DNA of 64,000 nucleotides from Terriglobia bacterium (lineage in GTDB: Bacteria > Acidobacteriota > Terriglobia > Bryobacterales > Bryobacteraceae), in NCBI GenBank assembly GCA_021325235.1, contig JAJPHN010000049.1, forward strand, positions 62,001-126,000. Reading direction: 5' to 3'. The translations under genes and the position numbers were made by a program. This document shows positions 9,058 to 17,829 of the stretch, one piece after another (the first letter of the stretch is position 1; every line of letters starts with the position of its first letter). Under the pieces are notes generated by a model that had not been told where the DNA came from, did not search any database, and saw nothing but the letters and a program-made list of their open reading frames with translations.

Positions 9058-10163
9058 AGCCCGCTCTTTCCCTGCTCTTCTGCGGTCTTCTCCTTTTCGC
9101 CGCCACCGATCCGCCGCCCGTGTTGTTCGACCGCGCTGCCCGTGCGCTCGCCGCCGGAGATTACGCCGCCGCTGAGCACGGTTTCGAACAGGTTCTGCAG
9201 CAGGAGCCGAATAACGTGAGCGCGATCGGCAATCTGGGCATACTCTACGCGCGGACCGATCGACTGGGAAAGGCCATTGCCCTCTACCGGCGAGCCCTGA
9301 GGCTCAGTCCGAACGACGAGCCCATCCTGCTCAATCTCGGCATCGCTTATCTGAAGCAGGACCGGCATGCCCAGGCGCTGCCCTACTTTGCGCGCGTGGC
9401 GCAGATGGATCCCGCGAATTTGCAGGCCCGCCAGTTGCTCGCCGTCTGCCGCATCTATACCGGCGAGAGCGCTGCGGCCGTGCAAGAACTAACCGCGCTT
9501 CGCGCCGCGAATCCCTCCGACCGGCAGACCCTGTTCTTACTCGGCTTTGCGTACTTGAAAGCCGGCGATCAGAAGTCTGCACAGGAGGTCTTTCATCAGA
9601 TGTTCGATATCGCCGGCCCCGCCGAAACCGAGTTTCTGCTCGGACGTGCCTCGTATGAAGCCGCGCTCTTCCCGCAGGCCGAAGAAAGTTTCCTTCAGGT
9701 CCAGAAGACAAACCCCAGCTATCCCGGCTTACATCTCGCGCTTGGAAAACTCTACATCAGCGAGCGCCGCACCGACGATGCTGTACGCGAACTGAAAGCC
9801 GCGCTGGGTGAGAATCCCAACGACGAAGACGCCAACTACTTTCTCGGCAGCCTCCTGGTCCGCGAGAACCAGTTCGAGGCCGGCATTCCGTATCTCGAAC
9901 GCGCGCGCCAGCTGAAACCCGATTCCTGGGCGGTCTATTTATATCTGGGCCGCGCCGATCTGCATTTGAACCGTTACGACAGTGCCATTCGTAACCTGAA
10001 AACCGCCGCCGAACTAAACCCGGACGACGCCGACACCCAATACCAGTTCGGCCGCGCCCTGCAAGCCGGCGGTCAGAAACAGGCAGCCTCCGCCGCCTTC
10101 GCCAAAGCTCGCGCATTGAAGGCCGGCGCCCTCGAGGAAACCGTCATCCCCGGCACTCGATAA
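9054..10163 (+). CDS. tetratricopeptide-repeat protein, secreted
   Basis: 369 residues. A short signal peptide (MKPALSLLFCGLLLFAA) is followed by consecutive TPR units from about residue 25 to the end; clear units include EHGFEQVLQQEPNNVSAI, ALRLSPNDEPILLNLG, GIPYLERARQLKPDSW and AIRNLKTAAELNPDDADT. TPR solenoids act as protein-protein scaffolds; this one should sit in the periplasm. Its start overlaps the previous stop by 4 bp, so the two genes are likely expressed together, but the partner's role is not known. Confidence 0.88.
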   Translation: MKPALSLLFCGLLLFAATDPPPVLFDRAARALAAGDYAAAEHGFEQVLQQEPNNVSAIGNLGILYARTDRLGKAIALYRRALRLSPNDEPILLNLGIAYLKQDRHAQALPYFARVAQMDPANLQARQLLAVCRIYTGESAAAVQELTALRAANPSDRQTLFLLGFAYLKAGDQKSAQEVFHQMFDIAGPAETEFLLGRASYEAALFPQAEESFLQVQKTNPSYPGLHLALGKLYISERRTDDAVRELKAALGENPNDEDANYFLGSLLVRENQFEAGIPYLERARQLKPDSWAVYLYLGRADLHLNRYDSAIRNLKTAAELNPDDADTQYQFGRALQAGGQKQAASAAFAKARALKAGALEETVIPGTR

Positions 10164-10204
10164 CTGCTATGATGGCCAACGCGTCAACAGCCCGGTAGCC
10201 ACGC

Positions 10205-10441
10205 ATGCCCAAAAGCTATCTCGCCGTCCTCGGCGTTGCCTTTTGTTGGGCGCTCTGGTACATCGAGCGCGGCCCGGGCTTTCTCTTCTGGATGATGGCC
10301 TTTCTCTACGCAACCATGCTGATCATTCCGGGCCGCCCTGTGGACCGCAGTACGCGCCGGCTCTTGCTCGTATTGATCCCTCTGGCACTCGGGGCGGGAA
10401 TCCTTGCCGGTTACCTGATGTACGGCCATCGACCGGGTTGA
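10205..10441 (+). CDS. hypothetical small membrane protein
   Basis: 78 residues with three likely transmembrane helices: AVLGVAFCWALWY, FLFWMMAFLYATMLII, and LLLVLIPLALGAGILAGYLM. A positive stretch (RPVDRSTRR) lies between helices two and three. There is no recognisable family. It lies 41 bp after the TPR gene in the same direction and may be co-transcribed. Confidence 0.6.
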   Translation: MPKSYLAVLGVAFCWALWYIERGPGFLFWMMAFLYATMLIIPGRPVDRSTRRLLLVLIPLALGAGILAGYLMYGHRPG

Positions 10442-10490
10442 CGTGCAACCTAAGCCGGAAGCGCAAGCGACCAAGCCCCGCCCCATACGC

Positions 10491-10496
10491 TATACT
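10491..10496 (+). promoter_or_regulatory. candidate -10 box for the rpmH operon
   Basis: TATACT fits the sigma-70 -10 consensus well and is the best match in the 152-bp gap before rpmH. The corresponding -35 position (near 10467-10472, GCGACC) is weak. The 5' leader would be about 90 nt. Confidence 0.45.
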
Positions 10497-10593
10497 GGTT
10501 CTTCACGTTCACACGCGCGGGCCGCACTGTGCCTCGACCCCGCACCGAACGAGCGAAATTCAAGACATAAGCAAGATTTAAGAGAGACCGGTC

Positions 10594-10758
10594 ATGCCCA
10601 AACGTACTTTTCAGCCGAATAATCGCAAGCGCGCCAAAACGCACGGATTCCGCGTGCGCATGAAGACCGCCGATGGGCGCGCCGTTCTCGCCCGCCGCCG
10701 CGCCAAAGGCCGCCACAAACTGACCGTCAGCGACGAGCGCGCCGTTCGCGGGCTGTAA
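10594..10758 (+). CDS. rpmH: 50S ribosomal protein L34
   Basis: 54 residues, [19 protein letters not shown] at the start and [12 protein letters not shown] at the end, with the usual Arg/Lys-rich core ([12 protein letters not shown]). It is a structural component of the large ribosomal subunit. It heads the conserved rpmH-rnpA-yidD-yidC-jag-mnmE block. Its stop codon is in the same reading frame as rnpA, 12 bases before the likely rnpA start. Confidence 0.98.
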   Translation: MPKRTFQPNNRKRAKTHGFRVRMKTADGRAVLARRRAKGRHKLTVSDERAVRGL

Positions 10759-10770
10759 GCAAGCTCAACC

Positions 10771-11109
10771 CTGCTTCCGAAAAACAGACGCATACTCCGG
10801 CGCTCCGAATTTCGCGAGGTTTACGATTCCGGCGTCCGCATGACCAGCCGCTATTTCGCCGCGTTTTGCCTTTTGGGGAACGAGAGCCGGCCCGCCTGCG
10901 TTGGTTTTACTGTGCCACGCGCGGTCGGCAAAGCGGTCACGCGCAACCGGCTTAAGCGGCGCATGCGCGAAGCTGTACGCTCGCAACTGTCGCTGCTGCC
11001 GGACCGCTGGAAAATCGTTTTTAACCCGCGGCGCTCCGCGCTCGAAGCCGAATTTAAGGACCTGTGCGCCGAAGTGGGACGGGTGTTCACAAAATGCAGA
11101 GAGTCGTAG
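10771..11109 (+). CDS. rnpA: ribonuclease P protein component, probable CTG start
   Basis: RnpA binds RNase P RNA to mature tRNA 5' ends. The RNR signature is present ([14 protein letters not shown]), as is the conserved N-terminus [20 protein letters not shown]. The first ATG (10840) would cut off that N-terminus. Between rpmH's in-frame TAA (10756) and 10840 there is no ATG, GTG or TTG; the only near-cognate codon in the right place is CTG 10771, giving 112 residues, the normal length. Its 3' end overlaps yidD by 16 bp. The gene identity is firm and the start codon is inference. Confidence 0.93.
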   Translation: MLPKNRRILRRSEFREVYDSGVRMTSRYFAAFCLLGNESRPACVGFTVPRAVGKAVTRNRLKRRMREAVRSQLSLLPDRWKIVFNPRRSALEAEFKDLCAEVGRVFTKCRES

Positions 11110-11303
11110 TGGCCTTGCTGCGCGGCTATAAGCTGGTTATCTCGCCGCTCCTGCCCTCGGCCTGCCGTTTCTATCCGACCTGCTCGGAGTACATGCTCGA
11201 AGCGGTCCGGAAATACGGCGTGCTGAAAGGTACGTGGCTGGGTCTGAAGCGCCTGGGCCGCTGCCACCCGTTTCACGAAGGCGGCTACGACCCGGTGGCC
11301 TGA
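11094..11303 (+). CDS. yidD: membrane protein insertion efficiency factor YidD
   Basis: 69 residues from ATG 11094. The family signature is clear: [20 protein letters not shown] then [15 protein letters not shown], and [14 protein letters not shown] at the end, with the three conserved Cys. YidD is a small peripheral membrane protein that aids YidC-dependent insertion. The start lies inside the end of rnpA, and yidC follows after 41 bp. Confidence 0.97.
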   Translation: MQRVVVALLRGYKLVISPLLPSACRFYPTCSEYMLEAVRKYGVLKGTWLGLKRLGRCHPFHEGGYDPVA

Positions 11304-11344
11304 AAGGCGCAACCCGCACGCGACAATGAAACTGAGATCCCGAT

Positions 11345-13063
11345 ATGTCCAATAGCCCCGGCGGCGCGAATCCTAACCCGCCGTCCTTAGAAAAGCGGCT
11401 GCCCATCGCGCTCGCGCTGATGATGCTGGTCCTGCTCGCCTGGCAGTATTTCTTCAAACCGCCACCGGGACCCAAACCCGTCACGCCCGCTGATCAGAAA
11501 CCGGCCGCCGCCCAGGTAACGCAGAAACCGGCCGCTGCACAGACCGGCCCCATCGCCGCCTCGGAAGAATCAAGCTCGCCGGTGAACCGCACTCAGGCCG
11601 CAACCGAAGTTACCAGCGAAATCGACACCGCACTCTACCACGTGGTCTTCAGCAATCGCGGCGCGGTCGCCACAAGCTGGGTGCTCAAGAAATACCGCGA
11701 CGATACCGGCAAACCGCTGCAACTCATTGCGCACGCTGCCGACGTGCCGCTGCCCTTTGCCCTCGATTTCCCCGGCCAGAAACCGGCCTTCGACGCGAAT
11801 ACCGTTCTGTATCAGCCGACCCTCTCGCCCGACGGGCTCACCATTACCTACACCTATTCCGACGGCCAGACCTCGGTTCAGAAATCCTTCTCCTTCGCCA
11901 AAGACAGCTACCTGTCGCAGGTGAAATCCTCCGTGCTGGTCAACGGCACGCCCGTTCCCGCCCTGCTCATGTGGCGCGGTGGATTTGGCGATGCCAAAGT
12001 GCGTAACGCCTACGCCAACCAGCACACGGTGCGCTTCGATACCGCGGCCGGCAAGCTCGTCACTAAGACCGCGAAAGATGCCAAGAATGGTCCTGTCACG
12101 GATTCCGGCGCTTATACCTTTGCCGGCCTCGAAGACAACTTCTTCGCCGCCGTGGCCTTGCCCGCCGGCGCCTCGAATCTGGAAGTCCGCACCTATTCGG
12201 ACTCGCTCAATCCGCCTGGCGAATCGAAACCCGAGCCGTTCGTCGGCGCAGGCCTCGCCACCGGTGCGCAGAACGACATCTCGCTCTTCGTCGGGCCGAA
12301 GGACGTTGACATCCTCAAGTCCGTCAACCCCAAGCTTTCGCAGCTGATCGACTGGGGCTTCTTCGGCGTCATCGCCAAGCCGCTATTCATCTGGCTCAAG
12401 TACACCAGGGATCATTGGACGTTCAATTACGGCTGGGCGATCATCCTGGTCACGCTCATCATCAATCTGGCGCTGTTCCCGTTCCGGCTGTCGAGCCTGA
12501 AGTCCGCGCGCAAAATGCAGAAGCTGCAGCCGCAGATTCAGGCCATCAACGCCAGGTACAAGAACATCTCCATGCGCGACCCGAAAAAGGCCGAGCAAAA
12601 CCAGGAGATCATGGCGCTGTACAAGGAAAACGGAGTAAACCCGGTGGGCGGCTGCCTGCCCATGCTGGTGCAGATTCCGTTCTTCTATGCCTTCTACCGT
12701 GTGCTGGCCATCGCCATCGAGCTGCGGCACGCGCCCTGGCTGTGGGTGCCCGATCTGTCGTCGGCTGAAACGCTGCCGATTCACCTGCTGCCGATCATTC
12801 TCATCGCTACGCAGTTCTTCTCACAGAAGCTGACGCCGGCCGCGGGCGTCGATCCGAACCAGCAGAAAATGATGATGTTCATGCCGCTGATGTTCGGCTT
12901 CATGTTCTACTACGCATCGGCCGGGCTTGTACTATATTGGTTAACCGGAAATGTGGTGGGAATCGTCCAGCAGTTGATTATCAATCGCTTCATGCCGACT
13001 CCTACTCCACCGCCGCCCCCTCCGGCCACCAAAGCGCCCGTCAAGAGGACGGTCAAGAAGTAG
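11345..13063 (+). CDS. yidC: membrane protein insertase YidC
   Basis: 572 residues. It has the layout of a Gram-negative YidC: an N-terminal transmembrane helix (LPIALALMMLVLLAWQYFF, about 19-38), a Pro/Ala-rich linker, a large periplasmic beta-sandwich (about 75-330), then the conserved insertase core (GWAIILVTLIINLALFPFRL, then a cytoplasmic helical hairpin KMQKLQPQIQAINARY, NPVGGCLPMLVQIPFFYAFY) and further helices. The tail is Pro-rich then Lys-rich (APVKRTVKK), as in ribosome-contacting YidC tails. It is coupled to yidD upstream and jag 4 bp downstream. Confidence 0.97.
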   Translation: MSNSPGGANPNPPSLEKRLPIALALMMLVLLAWQYFFKPPPGPKPVTPADQKPAAAQVTQKPAAAQTGPIAASEESSSPVNRTQAATEVTSEIDTALYHVVFSNRGAVATSWVLKKYRDDTGKPLQLIAHAADVPLPFALDFPGQKPAFDANTVLYQPTLSPDGLTITYTYSDGQTSVQKSFSFAKDSYLSQVKSSVLVNGTPVPALLMWRGGFGDAKVRNAYANQHTVRFDTAAGKLVTKTAKDAKNGPVTDSGAYTFAGLEDNFFAAVALPAGASNLEVRTYSDSLNPPGESKPEPFVGAGLATGAQNDISLFVGPKDVDILKSVNPKLSQLIDWGFFGVIAKPLFIWLKYTRDHWTFNYGWAIILVTLIINLALFPFRLSSLKSARKMQKLQPQIQAINARYKNISMRDPKKAEQNQEIMALYKENGVNPVGGCLPMLVQIPFFYAFYRVLAIAIELRHAPWLWVPDLSSAETLPIHLLPIILIATQFFSQKLTPAAGVDPNQQKMMMFMPLMFGFMFYYASAGLVLYWLTGNVVGIVQQLIINRFMPTPTPPPPPPATKAPVKRTVKK

Positions 13064-13067
13064 GTCG

Positions 13068-13730
13068 ATGAAATACAACATAGAGACCCTCAGGCCGAAG
13101 CTGGACCAGTTCCTCGCGCCCTTACTGCAACACGCCGGCTTCGACGTGAAGTATGAACTCCGCTCACCGGAGAATCCGCATCCTGAAGTAGAAAACCCCG
13201 AAGTCACGGTGGTCTTCAGTGGACCCGATGTCGAACTGCTGCTCGCCAATCGCGCCGAACTGCTGCTGGCGCTCGAGCATTTGTCGATGGAAGCGATGCG
13301 GCTGCCCGCCGAAGATCACTCGCTGATCTCCTTCGACGCCAACGATTACCGTCTGCTGCGGATGGAAGAGCTACGCATGAGCGCGCTGGCCGCTGCCGAA
13401 AAAGTGAAGCGCACGCGCGTACCGTTCCACTTCAATCCCATGACCAGCCGCGAGCGCCGGGTGATTCACCTGGCTCTGCGCGAGGAAAAAGACCTGCGCA
13501 GCGAAAGCCTGGGCGTCGGTCCCGCGCGTGCCGTCGTGATTGTGCCCGCCGATATGCCGACTCCACCTGCGCCGCCCGTGCCGCCGCGGCGTCCGGAAGG
13601 CGGTCCTCGTCCGAATGGCGGGGGATTCCGAGGCGATCGCCGGGGTCCAGGCGGCGGTGGCGGCCGCGATCGTTTCCGGGGCGGCGGAAATCGCGGACCC
13701 AGGCGTGATCGCGACCGCGGCCCGCGCTAG
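13068..13730 (+). CDS. jag: R3H/KH RNA-binding protein (Jag/KhpB-like) with Gly/Arg-rich tail
   Basis: 220 residues. The N-terminal half is a KH-like fold (residues 1-80) and residues 85-160 form the R3H domain (FNPMTSRERRVIHLALREE, then SESLGVGPARAVVIVP). The separate Jag-N domain found in Firmicutes is not evident. From about residue 165 the tail becomes Pro-rich and then RGG-like (GGFRGDRRGPGGGGGRDRF), an extension I would not expect in the standard protein. It is a cytoplasmic RNA-binding protein by family; location between yidC and mnmE is the classical one. Confidence 0.9.
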   Translation: MKYNIETLRPKLDQFLAPLLQHAGFDVKYELRSPENPHPEVENPEVTVVFSGPDVELLLANRAELLLALEHLSMEAMRLPAEDHSLISFDANDYRLLRMEELRMSALAAAEKVKRTRVPFHFNPMTSRERRVIHLALREEKDLRSESLGVGPARAVVIVPADMPTPPAPPVPPRRPEGGPRPNGGGFRGDRRGPGGGGGRDRFRGGGNRGPRRDRDRGPR

Positions 13731-13888
13731 AATGGCGCAGTGCCATTCACGTTCTTTTCGAGTCTCAGATATCCGCCAAGCCGCTGGATCTGAATGTTTT
13801 CCGCACGGCACAGCCCGGACAGGCCTCAAGCGCAGCTAATTCCCGGTGCAAAATGCGGTCGTCAGTTCAAGACCGTTAAGCGCTAACT

Positions 13889-13911
13889 GAGCCGCGCGCG
13901 TAGCGAGCGGT
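13889..13911. repeat. degenerate copy of the dispersed repeat
   Basis: GAGCCGCG at the left and GAGCGGT at the right, with the same spacing as in copies A and B (about 18 of 23 positions match). It lies in the 228-bp gap between jag and mnmE. Confidence 0.45.
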
Positions 13912-13958
13912 TTTCGCAGGCGCGAGCAAGCTCACCGTGCCCTGACAAAATCGTTGTG

Positions 13959-15308
13959 ATGAATCTGCGCGACACGATCGTCGCTCTCGCTACCCCGATG
14001 GGCCGCGCTGGTATCGGCGTCGTTCGGCTTTCGGGGGGCGACAGCCGCCGCATCGCCGAAACGATTCTCTCCTTTCCGCACGAGCCGCGCTGGAAGCCCT
14101 GGTCGAGCCAGCTCGCAGCACTGACAGACGAATCCGGTGAGCACATCGATCAGGTTGTCGCAACTTTTTTCGAGAAGCCCGCTTCCTATACAGCCGAAGA
14201 TGTGATCGAAATTGCCTGTCACGGCGCGCCCGTCGTGCTGCGGCTGTGTCTTGAACGCGCCATACGTGCCGGAGCGCGTCCGGCCGAACCGGGTGAATTT
14301 ACTCTCCGCGCCTATGTGAACGGGCGCATCGATCTGCCGCAGGCCGAAGCGGTGCGCGACTTAATCGATGCAACCACGCTTTATCAGGCGCGCGTCGCGG
14401 CGCAGCAACTCGAAGGCTCGCTATCGAAGCGAATCCGTCCGATTAAAGAGCAACTGCTCGAACTGATCGCCCTCCTCGAAGCCGGTATCGACTTTGCCGA
14501 AAACGATGTGAGCGTCGCGCCGCCCGAAGAAATTCTGCGGCGGATCGGCGTCGTCGAGAGCGCTCTGCGCGAGCTGGTGCGCAGTTTCGATACCGGCAAA
14601 TACGTTTATCAGGGATTCACGCTGGCCATCGCGGGCCGCCCGAATGTCGGAAAAAGCAGCTTGTTCAACCGCCTGCTCGAGCAGGATCGCGCGATCGTAA
14701 CCGCCATTCCAGGCACCACCCGCGACTTAGTCTCGGAAAGTACCGCGATCGAAGGTATCCCGGTTAAGTTAGTCGATACAGCCGGAATTCGAAGCTCGGA
14801 CGACTTAGTTGAATCGCTCGGCATCGAGCGCACCTATAGCGCGATGGCCGACGCCGACCTTACTCTGCTGGTCTTCGATATCTCGGCCGGACTTACGCCG
14901 GAAGATCGCGAGCTTCTTGAGAAACTGCGCGAGCGCAGGCCGCTGCTGGTCGGCAATAAGGCCGATCAGGGAAGGCAACTCGAAGCGCTCGACGGCTTAC
15001 TCGCGGTTTCGGCGCTGACCGGCGAGGGCATAGGGCCATTACGCGGCGAGATTCTCCGGCGCATCGCTCCCGAAGGCATCGCCGAGCCTGAAAGCGGACT
15101 CCTGACCAATGTCCGGCATGCGGCGCTGCTGCGCGAAAGCCTGGAAGCGCTCGCCAATGCCCGGCGAGCGGTGGAATTCGGCATCCCTCATGAAATGATC
15201 CTGCTCGACCTCTACGCCACGCTGCGGCCCATTGATGCTGTGACCGGCGCGACCACCGCCGACGACATTCTGAACCGTATCTTCTCGACCTTCTGTATCG
15301 GCAAGTGA
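13959..15308 (+). CDS. mnmE: tRNA modification GTPase MnmE
   Basis: About 450 residues. It acts with MnmG to add carboxymethylaminomethyl to wobble U34 of tRNAs. Evidence: N-terminal formyl-THF domain ([21 protein letters not shown]), helical domain, inserted G domain with GRPNVGKSS (G1), GTTRD (G2), DTAG (G3) and NKAD (G4), and the C-terminal CIGK tetrapeptide. ATG 13959 is preferred over the adjoining GTG 13956. mnmG is not in the window. Confidence 0.97.
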   Translation: MNLRDTIVALATPMGRAGIGVVRLSGGDSRRIAETILSFPHEPRWKPWSSQLAALTDESGEHIDQVVATFFEKPASYTAEDVIEIACHGAPVVLRLCLERAIRAGARPAEPGEFTLRAYVNGRIDLPQAEAVRDLIDATTLYQARVAAQQLEGSLSKRIRPIKEQLLELIALLEAGIDFAENDVSVAPPEEILRRIGVVESALRELVRSFDTGKYVYQGFTLAIAGRPNVGKSSLFNRLLEQDRAIVTAIPGTTRDLVSESTAIEGIPVKLVDTAGIRSSDDLVESLGIERTYSAMADADLTLLVFDISAGLTPEDRELLEKLRERRPLLVGNKADQGRQLEALDGLLAVSALTGEGIGPLRGEILRRIAPEGIAEPESGLLTNVRHAALLRESLEALANARRAVEFGIPHEMILLDLYATLRPIDAVTGATTADDILNRIFSTFCIGK

Positions 15309-15419
15309 GCTCGTACTAGTATCTACCTGACTTCCCACAGGGAGCACCACCGGTCCATTCTGTTGTAAGCGCACTTACGCTGCGCCAGGCAAGAAATTGT
15401 CAACTGAGCGGGAGGGGGA

Positions 15420-16907
15420 ATGATGCTCAGGAAGATTACAGTCGCCAGCTGGTTCGGAGCCTGCCTGGCGCTTTGCTCATATGCTCAGACGTTGAACGTT
15501 CCCATCTCAGGGAACTTAGCCAATCTGGTGCCGCCGGCGAATAACTGCACCGGGAAATCGGGACTGGCCTGCGTGATGCCGAATATCTACGGTCCTCGTG
15601 GGCTGGTGCTGCCGAACTCAACTTATGCCGCGCGCTTCGATTCGTCGTTTCAGTCGGCATTCTGGGCGCTGAATTCGGCCATCGCGACGCAGATTACCCT
15701 GCTGCCGGTCGCCAGCCCTGCATCCGGTTTCACATTCGAGTTCGATCGCTCGACCGGCGTCTACCGGCGCTCGAGCCAGACCTTCGGGCCGGTGCTGACC
15801 GAGCGCGCCGAGACCATCGGCAAGCACAAGATCTTCATCGCGGGCACGTTCCAGCGCTTCCGCTTCGACACCATCGACGGCAAGCCGCTGCATAACTGGC
15901 CCGCTGTGTTTACGCATGTCGCCGGGACTGGTCCGAACGGCGCAGCCGAGCCCTACGAGACGCAGTTTATTACGACCAATAACTCGCTCGACCTGAAGGT
16001 CAATCAGTTTACTTTCTTCGCGACGTATGGAGTGACCAATCACTTCGATGTTTCCGTCGCGGTTCCGTTTGTGCAGATCGGTATGAATGCGGCTTCCTAT
16101 GCGACGATCAATCGCACCGTAGGCACCGAACCGGCTCTTGTGAACGGCGTGCTGCAACCGTGCTGCAGCAGCGGGCCGCCGTACGCGAACTACTTCGATC
16201 CGGCGAATCCGGCGACCAGCCTGACGCACACATTCTCCAACAGCCAGTACGGCACGGCGGCAGCCAGCGTGAACAATCTCTACGGCGATCCAAGCCGGCA
16301 CGATGCTGAGGGCTTGGGCGACGTGATCTTCCGCTTTAAAGACAACCTCTATCACGGCGAGCGCATGAGTCTTTCGCTGCTGACTGATTTGCGGCTGCCG
16401 ACCGGAGACGCCATGAACCTGCTGGGCTCAGGCGCGATCGGCTGGAAGCCGTTCATGGCGCTCTCGGTGCGCACCGGGCCGGTGACGCCGCACGTGAATG
16501 CCGGTTACCAGTGGAACGGCCAATCGATACTCGGCGGAAATCTCATTACGGGTACCAAGGATAACTTACCGGGCTACGCGTTCTGGTCCGCGGGCGCCGA
16601 TTATGGAGTGTTCCGGAGATTGACGGTTGCCGCCGACTACATCGGGCAGGAACTGATCAACGCGCCACGCATCGGCGTCACGACCTATACTTCGCAGCTA
16701 CCGCTGGTCACGACGGGCAAAGTGGAGACGTTTGGAAGTGCCGCGCCGGTGACGAACCAGACTTACAATCAGAGCAACCTGGCCATCGGCGTAAAAGCCA
16801 GCGTAATCGGGCAGTTCGTAGTCGCCGGGAATTTACTCGTCGCGCTAAACGATGGCGGACTGCGGCAGAAAGTGGTACCGCTGATCGGGCTTTCCTACAC
16901 GTTCTAG
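15420..16907 (+). CDS. porin-like outer-membrane protein (MetA-pathway/transporter-like)
   Basis: 495 residues with a strong SD (GGGAGGGGG immediately upstream) and a signal peptide (VASWFGACLALCSYAQ). The body is rich in alternating aromatic/polar strands (NQFTFFATYGVTNHFDVSVAVPF in part, LRLPTGDAMNLLGSGAIGWK) and ends in LIGLSYTF, with C-terminal Phe as in barrel proteins. The pattern TGD..N.LG.G..g..p is typical of the Phenol_MetA_deg-type transporter barrels. The 111-bp gap upstream includes a GTAAG/CTTAC hairpin (15365-15378) of unknown use. Substrate unknown. Confidence 0.7.
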   Translation: MMLRKITVASWFGACLALCSYAQTLNVPISGNLANLVPPANNCTGKSGLACVMPNIYGPRGLVLPNSTYAARFDSSFQSAFWALNSAIATQITLLPVASPASGFTFEFDRSTGVYRRSSQTFGPVLTERAETIGKHKIFIAGTFQRFRFDTIDGKPLHNWPAVFTHVAGTGPNGAAEPYETQFITTNNSLDLKVNQFTFFATYGVTNHFDVSVAVPFVQIGMNAASYATINRTVGTEPALVNGVLQPCCSSGPPYANYFDPANPATSLTHTFSNSQYGTAAASVNNLYGDPSRHDAEGLGDVIFRFKDNLYHGERMSLSLLTDLRLPTGDAMNLLGSGAIGWKPFMALSVRTGPVTPHVNAGYQWNGQSILGGNLITGTKDNLPGYAFWSAGADYGVFRRLTVAADYIGQELINAPRIGVTTYTSQLPLVTTGKVETFGSAAPVTNQTYNQSNLAIGVKASVIGQFVVAGNLLVALNDGGLRQKVVPLIGLSYTF

Positions 16908-16914
16908 CGGCGAC

Positions 16915-17829
16915 TTACTCGGTCAGGCGCAGAGTGGTCATGGACTCTTCGGAATCGAGCGTGCCGTAGCGGCGGCGATAGATGCGCATCCCGGCATAAA
17001 TCAGACCGGCGACAACGCACAGAGCCGAGAGCACGACGCAGGTGTAGAGAATGTTGCGCAGCAGCAGATAAAGCGGCTTGATCGGGCTCGGCGGCGGCAG
17101 ATCGTCTTCGGTGACGTGCGCCGTGTAGTGCACGCGGCTGAGCAAGGTGTCGCTCAACTGCGAATCGGCGGGCGGGAGCGTCAGGGCTACCAGCGTGCCG
17201 GCGCGTTTGACGTGCAGATCAGAGCGCTGCCGGAGCTGCGCGCTGTGGATGCGCGCGATCTCCGGGGTCGGATAGTAGAAGAGCGCGAGCCGAACGGGCG
17301 CGGCATCTTTGCCGAGGCGGTATTGCGCGATCTGCGCTTCGCCCCCTCGGTCGAGGCCGAGGTCCATCGAACCGATTTCGGGAGCAAAGGCGGCCAGCGA
17401 AGCGGGCCCCAGAACGTAACGCGCCGAATTCGGGACCAGACCCTTCTCCGGCAGATAGGTGAGAAGCGCGGATAAGGCGCTGTCGTGCTTGTTGGGCAGA
17501 GCGGCCAACGCGGAGGCAACCTGCGCTTTATCCGGCTGACCGCCGCTGAAAACCAGCACCCAGTTGAAATCGGAGACAACAGTGCGGCCGGCGTCCTGGC
17601 TGCAAAGCGCAGCCAGATCGCAGCTATGCGCGCCCGGCGTGCGAATCCACTCCCAGGCCGCGAGCGCGCCGGTCGTGTCCTTCATCTGGTACGAGGTGAC
17701 GGTGAGCTTGCCTTGCTGTGCGGTCTGCGTCTGCACGAGCCCGTACTCTCGCCAGATCGCCTGGTCATCCGCGAAGAGGCTGGTGGAAAAGAGAAGTGCT
17801 GCCAGCGTCAGGCAGCCGCGCCGTGACAT
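16915..17829 (-). CDS. exported protein anchored by a C-terminal helix, DUF6599-like
   Basis: 304 residues. Signal peptide ([15 protein letters not shown]), an alpha/beta periplasmic region (about 20-240) and one transmembrane helix near the C-terminus ([20 protein letters not shown]) followed by a short basic-acidic cytoplasmic tail. The content ([37 protein letters not shown]) resembles a family of unknown function I know mainly from acidobacteria. Its start overlaps the end of secA by 22 bp on the same strand, so it is very likely translated from the secA mRNA. Confidence 0.75.
   Translation of the reverse strand: MSRRGCLTLAALLFSTSLFADDQAIWREYGLVQTQTAQQGKLTVTSYQMKDTTGALAAWEWIRTPGAHSCDLAALCSQDAGRTVVSDFNWVLVFSGGQPDKAQVASALAALPNKHDSALSALLTYLPEKGLVPNSARYVLGPASLAAFAPEIGSMDLGLDRGGEAQIAQYRLGKDAAPVRLALFYYPTPEIARIHSAQLRQRSDLHVKRAGTLVALTLPPADSQLSDTLLSRVHYTAHVTEDDLPPPSPIKPLYLLLRNILYTCVVLSALCVVAGLIYAGMRIYRRRYGTLDSEESMTTLRLTE

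Noticed and set aside
10442-10593. Possible replication origin near rpmH
   Set aside because: rpmH-rnpA blocks are often near oriC, but no dnaA gene and no cluster of TTATCCACA-type boxes is visible here.
13850-13880. GTTCAAGAC and a CGGTC/GACCG stem resembling a tRNA T-arm
   Set aside because: No acceptor stem, D-arm or anticodon arm can be drawn around it.
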